Shown: piece by piece, positions 45,310-52,881 of the stretch
How the letters are laid out: every line of letters begins with the position of its first letter
Numbering within the stretch: position 1 is the first letter of the stretch
NCBI GenBank assembly: GCA_902521465.1
Contig: CABYRL010000001.1
Location: forward strand, 186,001-250,000
From: an uncultured Alphaproteobacteria bacterium
GTDB lineage: Bacteria; Pseudomonadota; Alphaproteobacteria; HIMB59
Length of the DNA stretch: 64,000 nucleotides
Direction: 5' to 3'
Made by a program: the position numbers and the translations under genes
Notes under the pieces: model-generated
Database searches by the model: none
Seen by the model: only the letters and a program-made list of their open reading frames with translations
Told to the model about the DNA's origin: nothing

Positions 45310-47541
45310 TTATTCATATAATTTTATGTAAAATTTTTCTAATTGAATTTTCAAAGTGAGAAAAGTCAAAATTATTGAATATGGGAGTAAGTGTATCGAA
45401 TATCTTGGATGATATCCATAATTCAATAAAAATAAATAAGGTAAAACAATAACTAAATTAAAAATTGAGAAGATAAAAATCTCATTTTTAACTTTAAATC
45501 TAAATATGTTTATAATCGAAACTACTAACGCAAAGAATAAGAATAATGAAAAAAACCTTGGTGTTTCGCTATAATCTCCAGCTCCAGTAATAATAGTGTA
45601 AATTGATAACAAGCTCTTTTCATTTAAAGATAATGAAACATTATTATGAACTGAACCAGAACTCTCAATAAATGCACCGCTCACATAATAGTTTCTTATA
45701 TAAATTAAACTTAGTCCAAATGTAATTAAAACAAAATAAATAATGATGATTTTATATCTTTTGAGAATTTCTTTGAATATAGAAAAAATATTTAAATATT
45801 TTACATCAAGGCAAAAAATTAAAATAATAATTGATAGAGTTATAGGATAATGATCTTCTCGTAATAATACACCAAGTGTGCCGAACAAAAAAATCAAAGA
45901 CATATAAATTGCATTCATTTTTGATTTGTACTTAAAAATTAAATATGAGGAAATAATGAGAAATGCAGCAGAATAATATTCGCCTAACCCCCTTCCAATT
46001 AGTAATTTAAAAGTTTCACCAAAATAAAAAATTGTAATTATTATCGAAGCTAAAATTGAAAAAAAATGATTGATTTTAAACGAACATAAAAAAAATAAAA
46101 CGATGCTACTTATTAAAAGTATAGACCAAATGTCAAAAAAATAATGAAATATGAAAGTTTGACCAAAAATTGTGTGGCTTATAGCTGACAACCATCTAAC
46201 TAGAGGTCTATACCAAATAAAATCTTCTCCGGCTCTGAGGTACTCTCCTAGAGAGTTTATTCTATAGGCAAAATATTCAAAGTCCCACCAATCATCTCCT
46301 TGTGAAAGTAGTTTGAAATCTGAAATATAGGGGAAATATAAAATTAAAAAAAATATTAATGATGGAAATATTATAAATATAGAGTGAAAATCTTTAATGA
46401 ATGTTACATCTTGTCTCTTTAAAAGGAATATTTTTTCCATAGCGACATTTAACAATAGCAAAAAAACTAGGTACAGACTGATAGGGAAAGTGCCGATAAA
46501 TATTTTATTTAAGCTATATGTTAAATTTAAACTAGATATTAAATCATGATAATTAGTGAATATGCTAATTGAAGAAATGGATATAAAAAATATTAAAAAA
46601 TTTATGTAAAATAATTTGTATTTTTTAATAGATATTCTGCTTAAAGACTTTTTAATTAAATAAAATATAGATAATAAAATTAAAGCTAAATAAAATAAAT
46701 TAAATAGAAAGCTCACAATTTTAATTGATAAAATTTTATAATTATTAACATTACTTTCTTGAAATAATATATTTTCACTAAAAGCGTTTTTATATTCATC
46801 GTTTTTATATTCTATTAAAGGAATAAACTTTAGCTCATTTGATTTAAAAGTAATGTGACCCTCTAATTTATACAGACCTTCACTTAATAATTTAGATTGA
46901 ATTTCAGTTGTTGAAATTTTTTTTAATTCATTAATGTTATTGTTATCTAACTGTTTTAAAATTAAATTAGTATCAGTATTACCTTTTAAATTTATATTAA
47001 TTCTACCTTGTTTACTTAAATATACAAAAGAGGATATGGAAAGTTTAAATTCGTAATTCTCAAACGGGGGGTAGTTTTGACCACATTCTATATCTTCATA
47101 ATTACATCTTTGACCTAATTCAAAATTGTTTTTATTGTGATAATTAATCCACTCAACTGGGAAATCTTTATTCCTATTGAGATTTTTATTAATTATATAT
47201 TTATTATCTTTTTTTTTTAAAAGATGATCTATGTTTAATATTTTCTTTTCTTCAGAGTTTTGAACAAAGAAAATGTCTATTAAAATCCCTTGTTGAGGTA
47301 AAAAACAAATAATTATTTTCAAAATGACAAGAACTAAAAATAGAATTTTAATTATTTTTTTTTTATAAAGCTGAAAAATTATTAATACTGGGATAACACA
47401 AAAAAAAGTTATTATTTCGAATTTTTTATCAAATACCAATCCATCAAAAAAAATATTTTGACTAGCTGGAAAAGAAAGTACAAAAGCCGTTAATATCCAA
47501 AAGAAAATGCCGTAATTTCTTATATGGAGAAATGCAAACAT
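45310..47541 (-). CDS. Large polytopic membrane protein, GT-C glycosyltransferase-like
   Basis: This 743-residue protein has a dozen or more predicted helices, a soluble segment (about residues 110-265) and the loop SQGDDWWDFEYFAYRINSLGEY at about residue 415. The first large periplasmic loop has an acidic motif that fits the GT-C fold of lipid-linked sugar transferases. No closer family is recognisable. It is the only minus-strand gene in the glycan region and very rich in Ile, Phe, Lys and Asn. A likely role is adding sugars to, or modifying, the surface glycan in the periplasm. Confidence 0.55.
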   Translation of the reverse strand: MFAFLHIRNYGIFFWILTAFVLSFPASQNIFFDGLVFDKKFEIITFFCVIPVLIIFQLYKKKIIKILFLVLVILKIIICFLPQQGILIDIFFVQNSEEKKILNIDHLLKKKDNKYIINKNLNRNKDFPVEWINYHNKNNFELGQRCNYEDIECGQNYPPFENYEFKLSISSFVYLSKQGRININLKGNTDTNLILKQLDNNNINELKKISTTEIQSKLLSEGLYKLEGHITFKSNELKFIPLIEYKNDEYKNAFSENILFQESNVNNYKILSIKIVSFLFNLFYLALILLSIFYLIKKSLSRISIKKYKLFYINFLIFFISISSISIFTNYHDLISSLNLTYSLNKIFIGTFPISLYLVFLLLLNVAMEKIFLLKRQDVTFIKDFHSIFIIFPSLIFFLILYFPYISDFKLLSQGDDWWDFEYFAYRINSLGEYLRAGEDFIWYRPLVRWLSAISHTIFGQTFIFHYFFDIWSILLISSIVLFFLCSFKINHFFSILASIIITIFYFGETFKLLIGRGLGEYYSAAFLIISSYLIFKYKSKMNAIYMSLIFLFGTLGVLLREDHYPITLSIIILIFCLDVKYLNIFSIFKEILKRYKIIIIYFVLITFGLSLIYIRNYYVSGAFIESSGSVHNNVSLSLNEKSLLSIYTIITGAGDYSETPRFFSLFLFFALVVSIINIFRFKVKNEIFIFSIFNLVIVLPYLFLLNYGYHPRYSIHLLPYSIILTFLTLKIQLEKFYIKLYE

Positions 47542-47791
47542 TTTATTATATACTATATATCAGTATTAATTAGTACTTGCTAAGATATTCTAAAGCTCTT
47601 CTTTAGCCCTCACAAAATTCATTGCTACCCTCGGGCTATGCTAACTGATTAATTATTTATCTAAAGTTTTTATATAAAAAAATTTACGATTTTATTAATT
47701 TGTATAAGATTAAATTTAAAGCAATTAGGTAATATTAGAAATTTTATTTACTAAAAAAGGCGAAGAGCTGATTGGAAACTAAAAGACAATT
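47542..47791 (+). other. Intergenic stretch inside the glycan region
   Basis: No gene is recognisable. The stretch separates divergently oriented glycan genes and should carry promoters for both. A hexamer inverted repeat TAGCCC/GGGCTA (47604-47638) with a 23-base spacer is visible, of unknown meaning. Several frames look like decayed coding sequence (a run DWKLKDNCEFWI ends in stops), so an older gene may have been lost here. Confidence 0.35.
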
Positions 47792-47923
47792 GTGAATTTT
47801 GGATATAAAAAGAAGGATAAAAGTTATGTTAAAAATACCTACAAGTCATCTGAGCCAAAAAATTTTAGAACATACATGAAAAATACAGATAAAAAAATTG
47901 AAGATTGGTCTTTCCCATCGTGA
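47792..47923 (+). CDS. Possible 43-residue small protein, coupled to the sugar isomerase gene
   Basis: A GTG-initiated frame (MNFGYKKKDKSYVKNTYKSS at the start, EDWSFPS at the end) encodes 43 charged residues. Its stop overlaps the proposed GTG start of the next gene in a GTGA arrangement typical of translational coupling. It may be a true small gene or the C-terminal remnant of a lost glycan gene. I recognise no homology. Confidence 0.35.
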   Translation: MNFGYKKKDKSYVKNTYKSSEPKNFRTYMKNTDKKIEDWSFPS

Positions 47924-48762
47924 TAAAATTCATAGATAAGGACAAAAATTTAGGTTTCATGCAAGGAAGGCTTTCTCCGATGATTGACAATATGATCCAA
48001 TGCTTTCCCTTAAATACTTGGAAAGAGGAATTAGGTTTAGCTAATGAAAACAATTGGCGTCTTATTGAGTGGACTATTGATTATTACTCATTTTTAGAAA
48101 ACCCGATAATAAAAGACTCTTTTTCAAAAGCTGAATTTAAAGAGTTAAGAGTTGAATGCATAACTGCTGATTTCTTTATGCAAAATCCATTTTTCCTCAT
48201 AAATGATAAGTCTTTAAAAAACAAACTAATTTTAGATTTTAAAAAAGTTGTTAATTCAATGGTTAAGCTTGATATTAAATACCTAATGCTTCCTTTAGTT
48301 GACAATGCATCTTTAATTAAAAATAATGTAGAAGAAAATTATGTTATTGAGGCTTTATTAGAAATTTTTGAAGAATATCGAAATGACAAAATTGAATTTA
48401 TTTTTGAAAGTGATTTTGATCCTGATCGTTTAATGAAATTTATTGAGAGTTTTGATTCAAATAAAGTAGGTATAAATTATGATTCTGGAAATAGTGCTGG
48501 TTTAGGATATGATTGTGAGAAAGAAATTTCTACTTATGGAAAATGGATAAAAAATTGCCATTTAAAAGATAAAATTTTAGGGGGCACAACAGTAAAATTT
48601 GGATCAGGTAACACCAACTTTCATAAAGTTTTAAATTCTCTCAAAAATATTAATTATGATGGTAACTTTATTATCCAGGGGGCAAGATCTAAAAAAGGGC
48701 AAGATCTAGAATATTTAAATTATTACAGAGAATACATTATAAATATTGCAAATGAGCTTTAA
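47920..48762 (+). CDS. Sugar phosphate isomerase/epimerase (xylose-isomerase-like TIM barrel)
   Basis: This 280-residue AP-endonuclease-2/xylose-isomerase-like barrel has the opening NLGFMQGRLSP, the metal-site segments EFIFESDFDPD, VGINYDSGN and WIKNCHLKDK, and the closing GNFIIQGARSKKGQDLEYL. I favour GTG 47920; the open frame extends to a TTG at 47905. The gene overlaps the SDR gene by 11 bases. It would isomerise a sugar or sugar acid for the glycan pathway, and the substrate is not known. Confidence 0.78.
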   Translation: MIKFIDKDKNLGFMQGRLSPMIDNMIQCFPLNTWKEELGLANENNWRLIEWTIDYYSFLENPIIKDSFSKAEFKELRVECITADFFMQNPFFLINDKSLKNKLILDFKKVVNSMVKLDIKYLMLPLVDNASLIKNNVEENYVIEALLEIFEEYRNDKIEFIFESDFDPDRLMKFIESFDSNKVGINYDSGNSAGLGYDCEKEISTYGKWIKNCHLKDKILGGTTVKFGSGNTNFHKVLNSLKNINYDGNFIIQGARSKKGQDLEYLNYYREYIINIANEL

Positions 48763-49510
48763 TTTAAAGAATAAAAAGATATTAGTTTGTGGTTCCACAC
48801 GTGGAATAGGTTTTGATATAGCAAAAAAATTTTACGAGGAGAAAGCACACGTTCTTTTTACTGGAAGAACATCAAAAAAAATTAGTGAAATTGATAAAAA
48901 ATTTAAAAATTCGTATACTTTCAAATGTGATTTTTCAAATGAAAGCGACATTCAAGATTTAAAAACTTACATAAAAGGTAATCTTGGGTACTTAGACTCT
49001 ATAGTATGCAACATAGGATTTGGAAAGACACAAACTGGCTTCGAAGAAAGCCTTGATGATTGGTATAAAATTATTGAAATAAACTTAATGTATGCTGTTA
49101 ATACTATAAAAACTTTATCATCATTATTAAAATCTAAAAATAATCCAACAATTATATTTATTTCATCAATTTGTGGTTTAGAAGGAACGCATGCTCCTAT
49201 TAGCTATAGTTCTGCAAAAGCTGCTTTAAATTTATTTTCTAAAAATCTTTCAACAATTTATATTAAAAAAAATATTCGAGTAAATACTGTGTCTCCAGGA
49301 AATGTTTTGTTTAAAGGATCAACATGGGATCAAAAGCTGAAGGAAAATAAAAAAAAAGTTTTGAAACTGATCGAGGAAAACGTTCCTATCAAAAGATTTG
49401 CAAATCCAAGAGAAATTTCAAATGTAGTTGCTTTTTTAGTATCTGATTTGTCCTCTTTTATTGTTGGTCAAAATATTGTTGTTGATGGAGGTCAAACTAA
49501 TACATTATGA
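48752..49510 (+). CDS. Short-chain dehydrogenase/reductase
   Basis: This 252-residue classical SDR has cofactor motif CGSTRGIGFDIAKKF, the NNAG equivalent CNIGFG, a catalytic Ser in FISSICGLEG, the YxxxK motif ISYSSAKAAL and the C-terminal GQNIVVDGGQTNTL. It starts at ATG 48752 inside the end of the isomerase gene and overlaps the following SDR by 4 bases. It probably reduces or oxidises a sugar intermediate made by its neighbours. Confidence 0.85.
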   Translation: MSFNLKNKKILVCGSTRGIGFDIAKKFYEEKAHVLFTGRTSKKISEIDKKFKNSYTFKCDFSNESDIQDLKTYIKGNLGYLDSIVCNIGFGKTQTGFEESLDDWYKIIEINLMYAVNTIKTLSSLLKSKNNPTIIFISSICGLEGTHAPISYSSAKAALNLFSKNLSTIYIKKNIRVNTVSPGNVLFKGSTWDQKLKENKKKVLKLIEENVPIKRFANPREISNVVAFLVSDLSSFIVGQNIVVDGGQTNTL

Positions 49511-50325
49511 AAACCGAGGATAGGTTTAGCTTAAAAAATCAAAATATCATTATAACTGGTGGTGGTGGTAAACTTGGTTTCTACCATGCATTTGCTATTT
49601 TAGAAAAAAAAGGAAATCCAATATTAATTGATCTTGATAAGAAAAAACTTATTCAAAATAAAGATAAGCTTTTTGAATTATTTAATAAAAAAGTCTCAAT
49701 ATATAAAATTGACCTTACAAAAAAAACTCAATTAATAAAATTTTTTAATCACCAAGAGAAAAATAAAATCATGATTAATGCATTGATTAATAATGCAGAT
49801 ATTAATAGTAAATTTAATGATCTTAATGAAAATCTCAGAATTGAAAATTTGAACCTAAATTTTTGGCAAAAACATATTAATGCAGGTTTAACTGGTAACT
49901 TCCTAATTTCTTCTCTTTACTACAAATATTTGTGTAAATTTAATTTGACTGGTCAGATAATTAATATCTCTTCAGATTTAGGCATAATCTCTCCTGATCA
50001 AAGATTATATAAAGATACAAAAAAAAACTTTAAACAACAACATGTCAAGCCCATATCTTATAGTGTTGTTAAGCATGGGCTTATAGGTATTACTAAATAT
50101 TTTAGCACTTATGATACAAAAAGATTGAGGTGTAATGCTATTGCTTTTGGGGGTGTTAAGGTAAATGATAAAAAATTTGAAAAAAGAGTATCGGAGTTAA
50201 TACCTTTAAACAGAATGGCCAACGCTGAGGAATATATTACAACTATGCAATACTTGTTATCACCAAAATCTACTTATGTTAATGGCAGTACTTTAATTGT
50301 GGATGGTGGTAGAACAATAATTTAA
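49507..50325 (+). CDS. Short-chain dehydrogenase/reductase, PtmA-like
   Basis: This 272-residue SDR has the glycine motif ITGGGGKLGFYHAFAI, NNADIN, INISSDLGIISPDQRLY and the YxxxK motif SYSVVKHGLIG, ending NGSTLIVDGGRTII. The inserted DQRLYK segment resembles PtmA-type SDRs found in sialic-acid-like (legionaminic or pseudaminic) sugar and flagellin-modification clusters. No neuB-type synthase or cytidylyltransferase is in the window, so that link is weak. It is the last gene of the glycan operon. Confidence 0.8.
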   Translation: MKTEDRFSLKNQNIIITGGGGKLGFYHAFAILEKKGNPILIDLDKKKLIQNKDKLFELFNKKVSIYKIDLTKKTQLIKFFNHQEKNKIMINALINNADINSKFNDLNENLRIENLNLNFWQKHINAGLTGNFLISSLYYKYLCKFNLTGQIINISSDLGIISPDQRLYKDTKKNFKQQHVKPISYSVVKHGLIGITKYFSTYDTKRLRCNAIAFGGVKVNDKKFEKRVSELIPLNRMANAEEYITTMQYLLSPKSTYVNGSTLIVDGGRTII

Positions 50326-50544
50326 TTTACCTCCCCAAATAAATCGCTTCCAAGAAAATTCATCTCACACTTATGGATGTTAAGTAGCTTTTAGTATTTA
50401 GGGGGGTGTGGTGTCTTGATATATATTGGTAACACGTGTTACCAGTAGTAGTAAAAAAGCTGTCACAATCCTGTCTTAATCATTTAGAAATATTAAAATC
50501 TTGAAGAAATTATAACTAACAAGAAAGTTGAAAAGGTTTTCGTT
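50326..50544 (+). other. Right end of the glycan island
   Basis: There is no coding sequence I can support. The stretch holds the 18-bp palindrome at 50427-50444 and, 10 bases before the tRNA fragment, the sequence TTGAAAAGG (50528-50536), which recurs near the right end of the neighbouring mini-island. Confidence 0.5.
50427..50444. promoter_or_regulatory. Perfect 18-bp palindrome TGGTAACACGTGTTACCA
   Basis: A perfect palindrome with head-to-head TAACAC/GTGTTA half-sites. It resembles LacI-family operators in form, but no gene starts within 300 bases downstream. It lies about 100 bases from an attachment-like repeat and shares its half-site with the repeats inside the mini-island, so an integrase or excisionase binding site is the alternative I prefer. 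Confidence 0.5.
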
Positions 50545-50590
50545 TTGGAGCGGGCGAAGGGATTCGAACCCTCGACTTCAACCTTGGCAA
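50545..50590 (-). repeat. Truncated tRNA-Gly copy: 46-bp direct repeat (att-like)
   Basis: These 46 bases are identical to 52881-52926, the 3' part of tRNA-Gly(GCC) from the anticodon loop through the encoded CCA. The 5' half is missing: after CAA the sequence diverges into TGATGTCATC. A tRNA 3'-end duplicate in the same orientation is what site-specific integration into a tRNA leaves at the distal end of the element. Confidence 0.9.
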
Positions 50591-50652
50591 TGATGTCATC
50601 GAAGCCTCTTCTACTACTTTTACATTGAATCTATTGGGGTTTTAGAAAAGTT

Positions 50653-50677
50653 GGTGTTAAACAATTTGTTTAACACC
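50653..50677. repeat. 25-bp perfect inverted repeat GGTGTTAAACAA-T-TTGTTTAACACC
   Basis: Two 12-bp arms around one base, inside the left end of the mini-island and 63 bases from the tRNA fragment. The arm sequence TTTAACACC recurs twice at the right end (52828-52848). A further near copy, GATGTTAAA, is at 50702. Arm-type integrase sites are the likely meaning. There is no T-tract after it, so a terminator is less likely. Confidence 0.6.
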
Positions 50678-50772
50678 TTAATCAAATGAATTTAAAGTTT
50701 TGATGTTAAACATTAATGTTAATATTTAACGGATTAGATTTTATTAATAGTTACTAGTTTTAGAATTTTGAT

Positions 50773-51447
50773 ATGAAAACTCTCTTAGCCCTATTGTTAT
50801 TAATCCCTTATTTAAGTTTAGGTAACATTGCTAATACTGATGATTTAAAAAATAATATTTTATATTGCAAATTTGTGGACTATGAAGGATATGTGCCGAC
50901 AACCCAAAAAAAAAAATATCCTAAAATCAGCGATGTTTTAAAAGAATTAGAAATTTCAAATCATAAGACTGAACAAACTGAAAAAGAGTCAGAAGTAGAA
51001 GAAGTAGAACTAATTCATCATCAGAGAACATTAATGGTAGTTGATTTTAAAAGTAATTATTTTGCTGACATATCAATTATGTATCCAATGAGCGAAGACA
51101 ATCTTTTTCATGAATTTAAAATGAAATATAGAACAACATTAACTACAATTGCATTAGATAAAACAACTAAGGAATATGATAATGGAGACTTTTGGCTTGC
51201 AAACTGGCTGTCCAGAGTTTTTATTAATAGACAGTCACTAAATGTATATTACGGAAAAGAAAGAATGCAAGAAGTCACAGGATATCCAGAGTCAGATTTT
51301 AATTATGGAGAGTGTGAATTAATTGACTCACAAGCTGCAAAATCTCATACAAATGAGTTTAAATCTATAACGAAAGAGATTTTAGATGCCCAAGAAGAAA
51401 TTGCGAGAGAGAAATATCAAAAACTAAAAGATGAACAAAAATTATAA
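50773..51447 (+). CDS. Secreted hypothetical protein of the mini-island
   Basis: This 224-residue protein has a signal peptide MKTLLALLLLIPYLSLG followed by a mature domain with no family I recognise. It contains two or three cysteines (near residues 35 and 185), an acidic Glu-rich stretch (TEKESEVEEVE) and a charged C-terminal helix. The first 36 bases of the gene are nearly identical to those of the gene at 51526, although the mature parts are unrelated. It is presumably periplasmic or surface-located. Confidence 0.65.
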   Translation: MKTLLALLLLIPYLSLGNIANTDDLKNNILYCKFVDYEGYVPTTQKKKYPKISDVLKELEISNHKTEQTEKESEVEEVELIHHQRTLMVVDFKSNYFADISIMYPMSEDNLFHEFKMKYRTTLTTIALDKTTKEYDNGDFWLANWLSRVFINRQSLNVYYGKERMQEVTGYPESDFNYGECELIDSQAAKSHTNEFKSITKEILDAQEEIAREKYQKLKDEQKL

Positions 51448-51520
51448 AAATATTATTTTTTTACTTGTTTCAATTGTATTAATTATCTTATTTTTCAGTG
51501 CTTCAACTGATTTAGTTTAA
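51431..51520 (+). CDS. Possible 29-residue single-helix membrane peptide
   Basis: The frame starts at ATG 51431 inside the end of the preceding gene and encodes MNKNYKNIIFLLVSIVLIIL, then FFSASTDLV. It is almost entirely one hydrophobic helix with a basic N-terminus, the shape of a small membrane protein or toxin-like peptide. The next gene starts 5 bases after its stop. No homology is known to me. Confidence 0.4.
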   Translation: MNKNYKNIIFLLVSIVLIILFFSASTDLV

Positions 51521-51525
51521 AATTT

Positions 51526-51900
51526 ATGAAAACCCTCTTAGCTCTATTGTTATTAATCCCTAGTTTGAGTTGGGGTGAAATAAGATTAGATTGCAAAGTT
51601 CCTGATAGTTTAGAAATCACTGATAGCTGGAAGATAAAACCTTCTAGATATTACGAATTTACTATTACTGATGATATTCAAGTAGTTACCAATGAAATTG
51701 GAGATAAATTTATAAGAACAAATATTTCTAAAGACATTGAATGGGAAATAACCAAAGGAGTTTATGTTTTTTATCACGAATTCGACCCTAAATTTAGACT
51801 TCAAATAAGTAGAAAAAATTTTTATACAATTTTACAACATTTTGAAAAACCTTGGCCTGCTACTCCATACTACTGTGAAGAATTTAAATATTTATTTTGA
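51526..51900 (+). CDS. Secreted hypothetical protein sharing a signal cassette
   Basis: This 124-residue protein has the signal peptide MKTLLALLLLIPSLSWG and a beta-rich mature part with two cysteines (C22 in RLDCKVP and C118 near the end), rich in aromatic residues. The signal-coding DNA closely repeats that of the gene at 50773. No family is recognised. The 4-base spacing to the next gene suggests an operon. Confidence 0.6.
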   Translation: MKTLLALLLLIPSLSWGEIRLDCKVPDSLEITDSWKIKPSRYYEFTITDDIQVVTNEIGDKFIRTNISKDIEWEITKGVYVFYHEFDPKFRLQISRKNFYTILQHFEKPWPATPYYCEEFKYLF

Positions 51901-51903
51901 TTA

Positions 51904-52230
51904 ATGAAAACCCCTAAAGAAAAAAAAACAGAACCAATACCAAGCAAAAGAGCTATGAATGCTTTTATGAAGTTTCTAGAAGTTAGTGAGAATAGCAAAG
52001 TTATTTTAAAAACAGGTGCGTATTATGAAAAAGAAACTCTCAAATATTTTAGAAGACTTATTAATGCACTAAGTAATCTCCAAAAATATGATAATTTATT
52101 TTCTGATAAAGAAATAAGAAAAATTAAATTAGAAGCAAATAGGCTTCTTGATAAAGAAATGAAAAGAATTAAATATATTCATTCTGAAGCTAAAAAAGAA
52201 ATTGTTAAGTTTGGGAATTGGGTCAAATAG
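51904..52230 (+). CDS. Hypothetical helical, lysine-rich protein
   Basis: This 108-residue soluble protein has no signal peptide. It is strongly basic and mainly alpha-helical by composition (SKRAMNAFMKFLEVSE, then LDKEMKRIKYIHSEAKKEIVKF). It opens with ATGAAAACCCC, partly resembling the signal cassette of its neighbours but reading differently. No function can be assigned. It follows the preceding gene with a 3-base gap. Confidence 0.5.
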   Translation: MKTPKEKKTEPIPSKRAMNAFMKFLEVSENSKVILKTGAYYEKETLKYFRRLINALSNLQKYDNLFSDKEIRKIKLEANRLLDKEMKRIKYIHSEAKKEIVKFGNWVK

Positions 52231-52232
52231 CT

Positions 52233-52262
52233 ATGAAAATTCTCTTATACAGAATTTTTTAA
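52233..52262 (+). pseudogene. Remnant of a third signal-peptide cassette
   Basis: ATGAAAATTCTCTTATA matches the start of the two signal cassettes at 15 of 17 bases, then runs into a stop after nine codons. It appears to be a broken copy left by a lost gene. Confidence 0.35.
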
Positions 52263-52281
52263 AAATGATATTTTTATGTTT

Positions 52282-52758
52282 ATGAAGCTATTAACTCTTA
52301 TCTTTTCCCTATTTCTCTTATCTTGTTCCACTCCTTACCAGAAATCTGGTATTACTGGTGGATTTAGTGAATATCAATTAGATAAGGATATTTTTAAAGT
52401 TAAATTTAGAGGAAATGCCTATACAGATTTAGACACAACAAAAAGGTATTCTCTTGTTAGGGCTGCTGAGATAACTTTAGAAAACGGTGGTTATTTTTTT
52501 GTTCCATCTAAAATAGATAAGACGCTTAAAGAGAAAGATTGGCTTTACGACGATGGATATAGTATTACTTGGGGCAGTCATACGAAACCTATGACAGAAA
52601 TAGAGTTTACAATTTTTAGGTTAGACGATTTGAGAAATGACGACGATAAAAGATATTATTCTGATGAGGAAATCAAAGAAGTATTAAGGGTTCGTAAAAA
52701 GGATTATCCAAACAAATTATATATTGCTGAAGATGTATTAAGATATATGAAACCTTAA
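52282..52758 (+). CDS. CC0125/CC1285-family lipoprotein
   Basis: This is a 158-residue outer-envelope lipoprotein of a family common in alphaproteobacteria. The lipobox LFLLSC is at about residues 9-14. The mature opening matches the family pattern: SGITGGFSEYQLDKDIFKVKFRGNAY, then SLVRAAEITLENGGYFF. I place the start at ATG 52282 (MKLLTLIF), two codons after the ATG at 52276. Function is unknown. It is the last gene of the mini-island and the only one with a recognisable chromosomal family, so it is likely acquired cargo. Confidence 0.75.
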   Translation: MKLLTLIFSLFLLSCSTPYQKSGITGGFSEYQLDKDIFKVKFRGNAYTDLDTTKRYSLVRAAEITLENGGYFFVPSKIDKTLKEKDWLYDDGYSITWGSHTKPMTEIEFTIFRLDDLRNDDDKRYYSDEEIKEVLRVRKKDYPNKLYIAEDVLRYMKP

Positions 52759-52827
52759 TAATTTATAAACTTTTATGCATTAGTTTTTTCAAATATCTGA
52801 AATCTGTCAACCTAGCCACCGATTTTT

Positions 52828-52848
52828 TTTAACACCACGTTTAACACC
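52828..52848. repeat. Direct repeat of TTTAACACC at the right end of the mini-island
   Basis: Two copies (52828-52836 and 52840-52848), 12 bases apart, lie 33 bases from the tRNA gene. They match the arms of the inverted repeat at 50653-50677. Phased copies just inside an att core are typical of integrase arm-type sites; that reading is inference. Confidence 0.55.
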
Positions 52849-52881
52849 AACGATTGAAAAGGATAAAAAGTTATTGATTAT

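Larger units (their letters stand above)
50591..52880. mobile_element. 2.3-kb mini-island integrated at tRNA-Gly, without an integrase
   Basis: The segment lies between the truncated 46-bp tRNA copy and the intact tRNA-Gly gene, exactly where an integrated element should be. It carries small secreted or unknown proteins and no integrase, transposase or replication gene. Repeated TAACAC motifs sit just inside both ends. I read it as a satellite-type island that depends on an integrase encoded elsewhere, or as the remnant of a larger element. Confidence 0.7.

Noticed and set aside
47604-47638. Inverted repeat TAGCCC/GGGCTA as a transcription terminator
   Set aside because: The spacer is 23 bases and no T-tract follows on either strand.
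50427-50444. LacI-family operator for a nearby sugar gene
   Set aside because: No gene starts downstream within reach and no LacI-type regulator is in the window. The half-site recurs at the island ends, so a recombination-related role is preferred.
50545-50590. A second functional tRNA-Gly gene
   Set aside because: Only the 3' part is present; the 5' half of the anticodon arm, the D-arm and the 5' acceptor strand are missing, so it cannot fold as a tRNA.
50653-50677. Inverted repeat as a rho-independent terminator
   Set aside because: It is AT-rich with a one-base loop, has no T-tract, and its arms recur as separate copies at the other island end.
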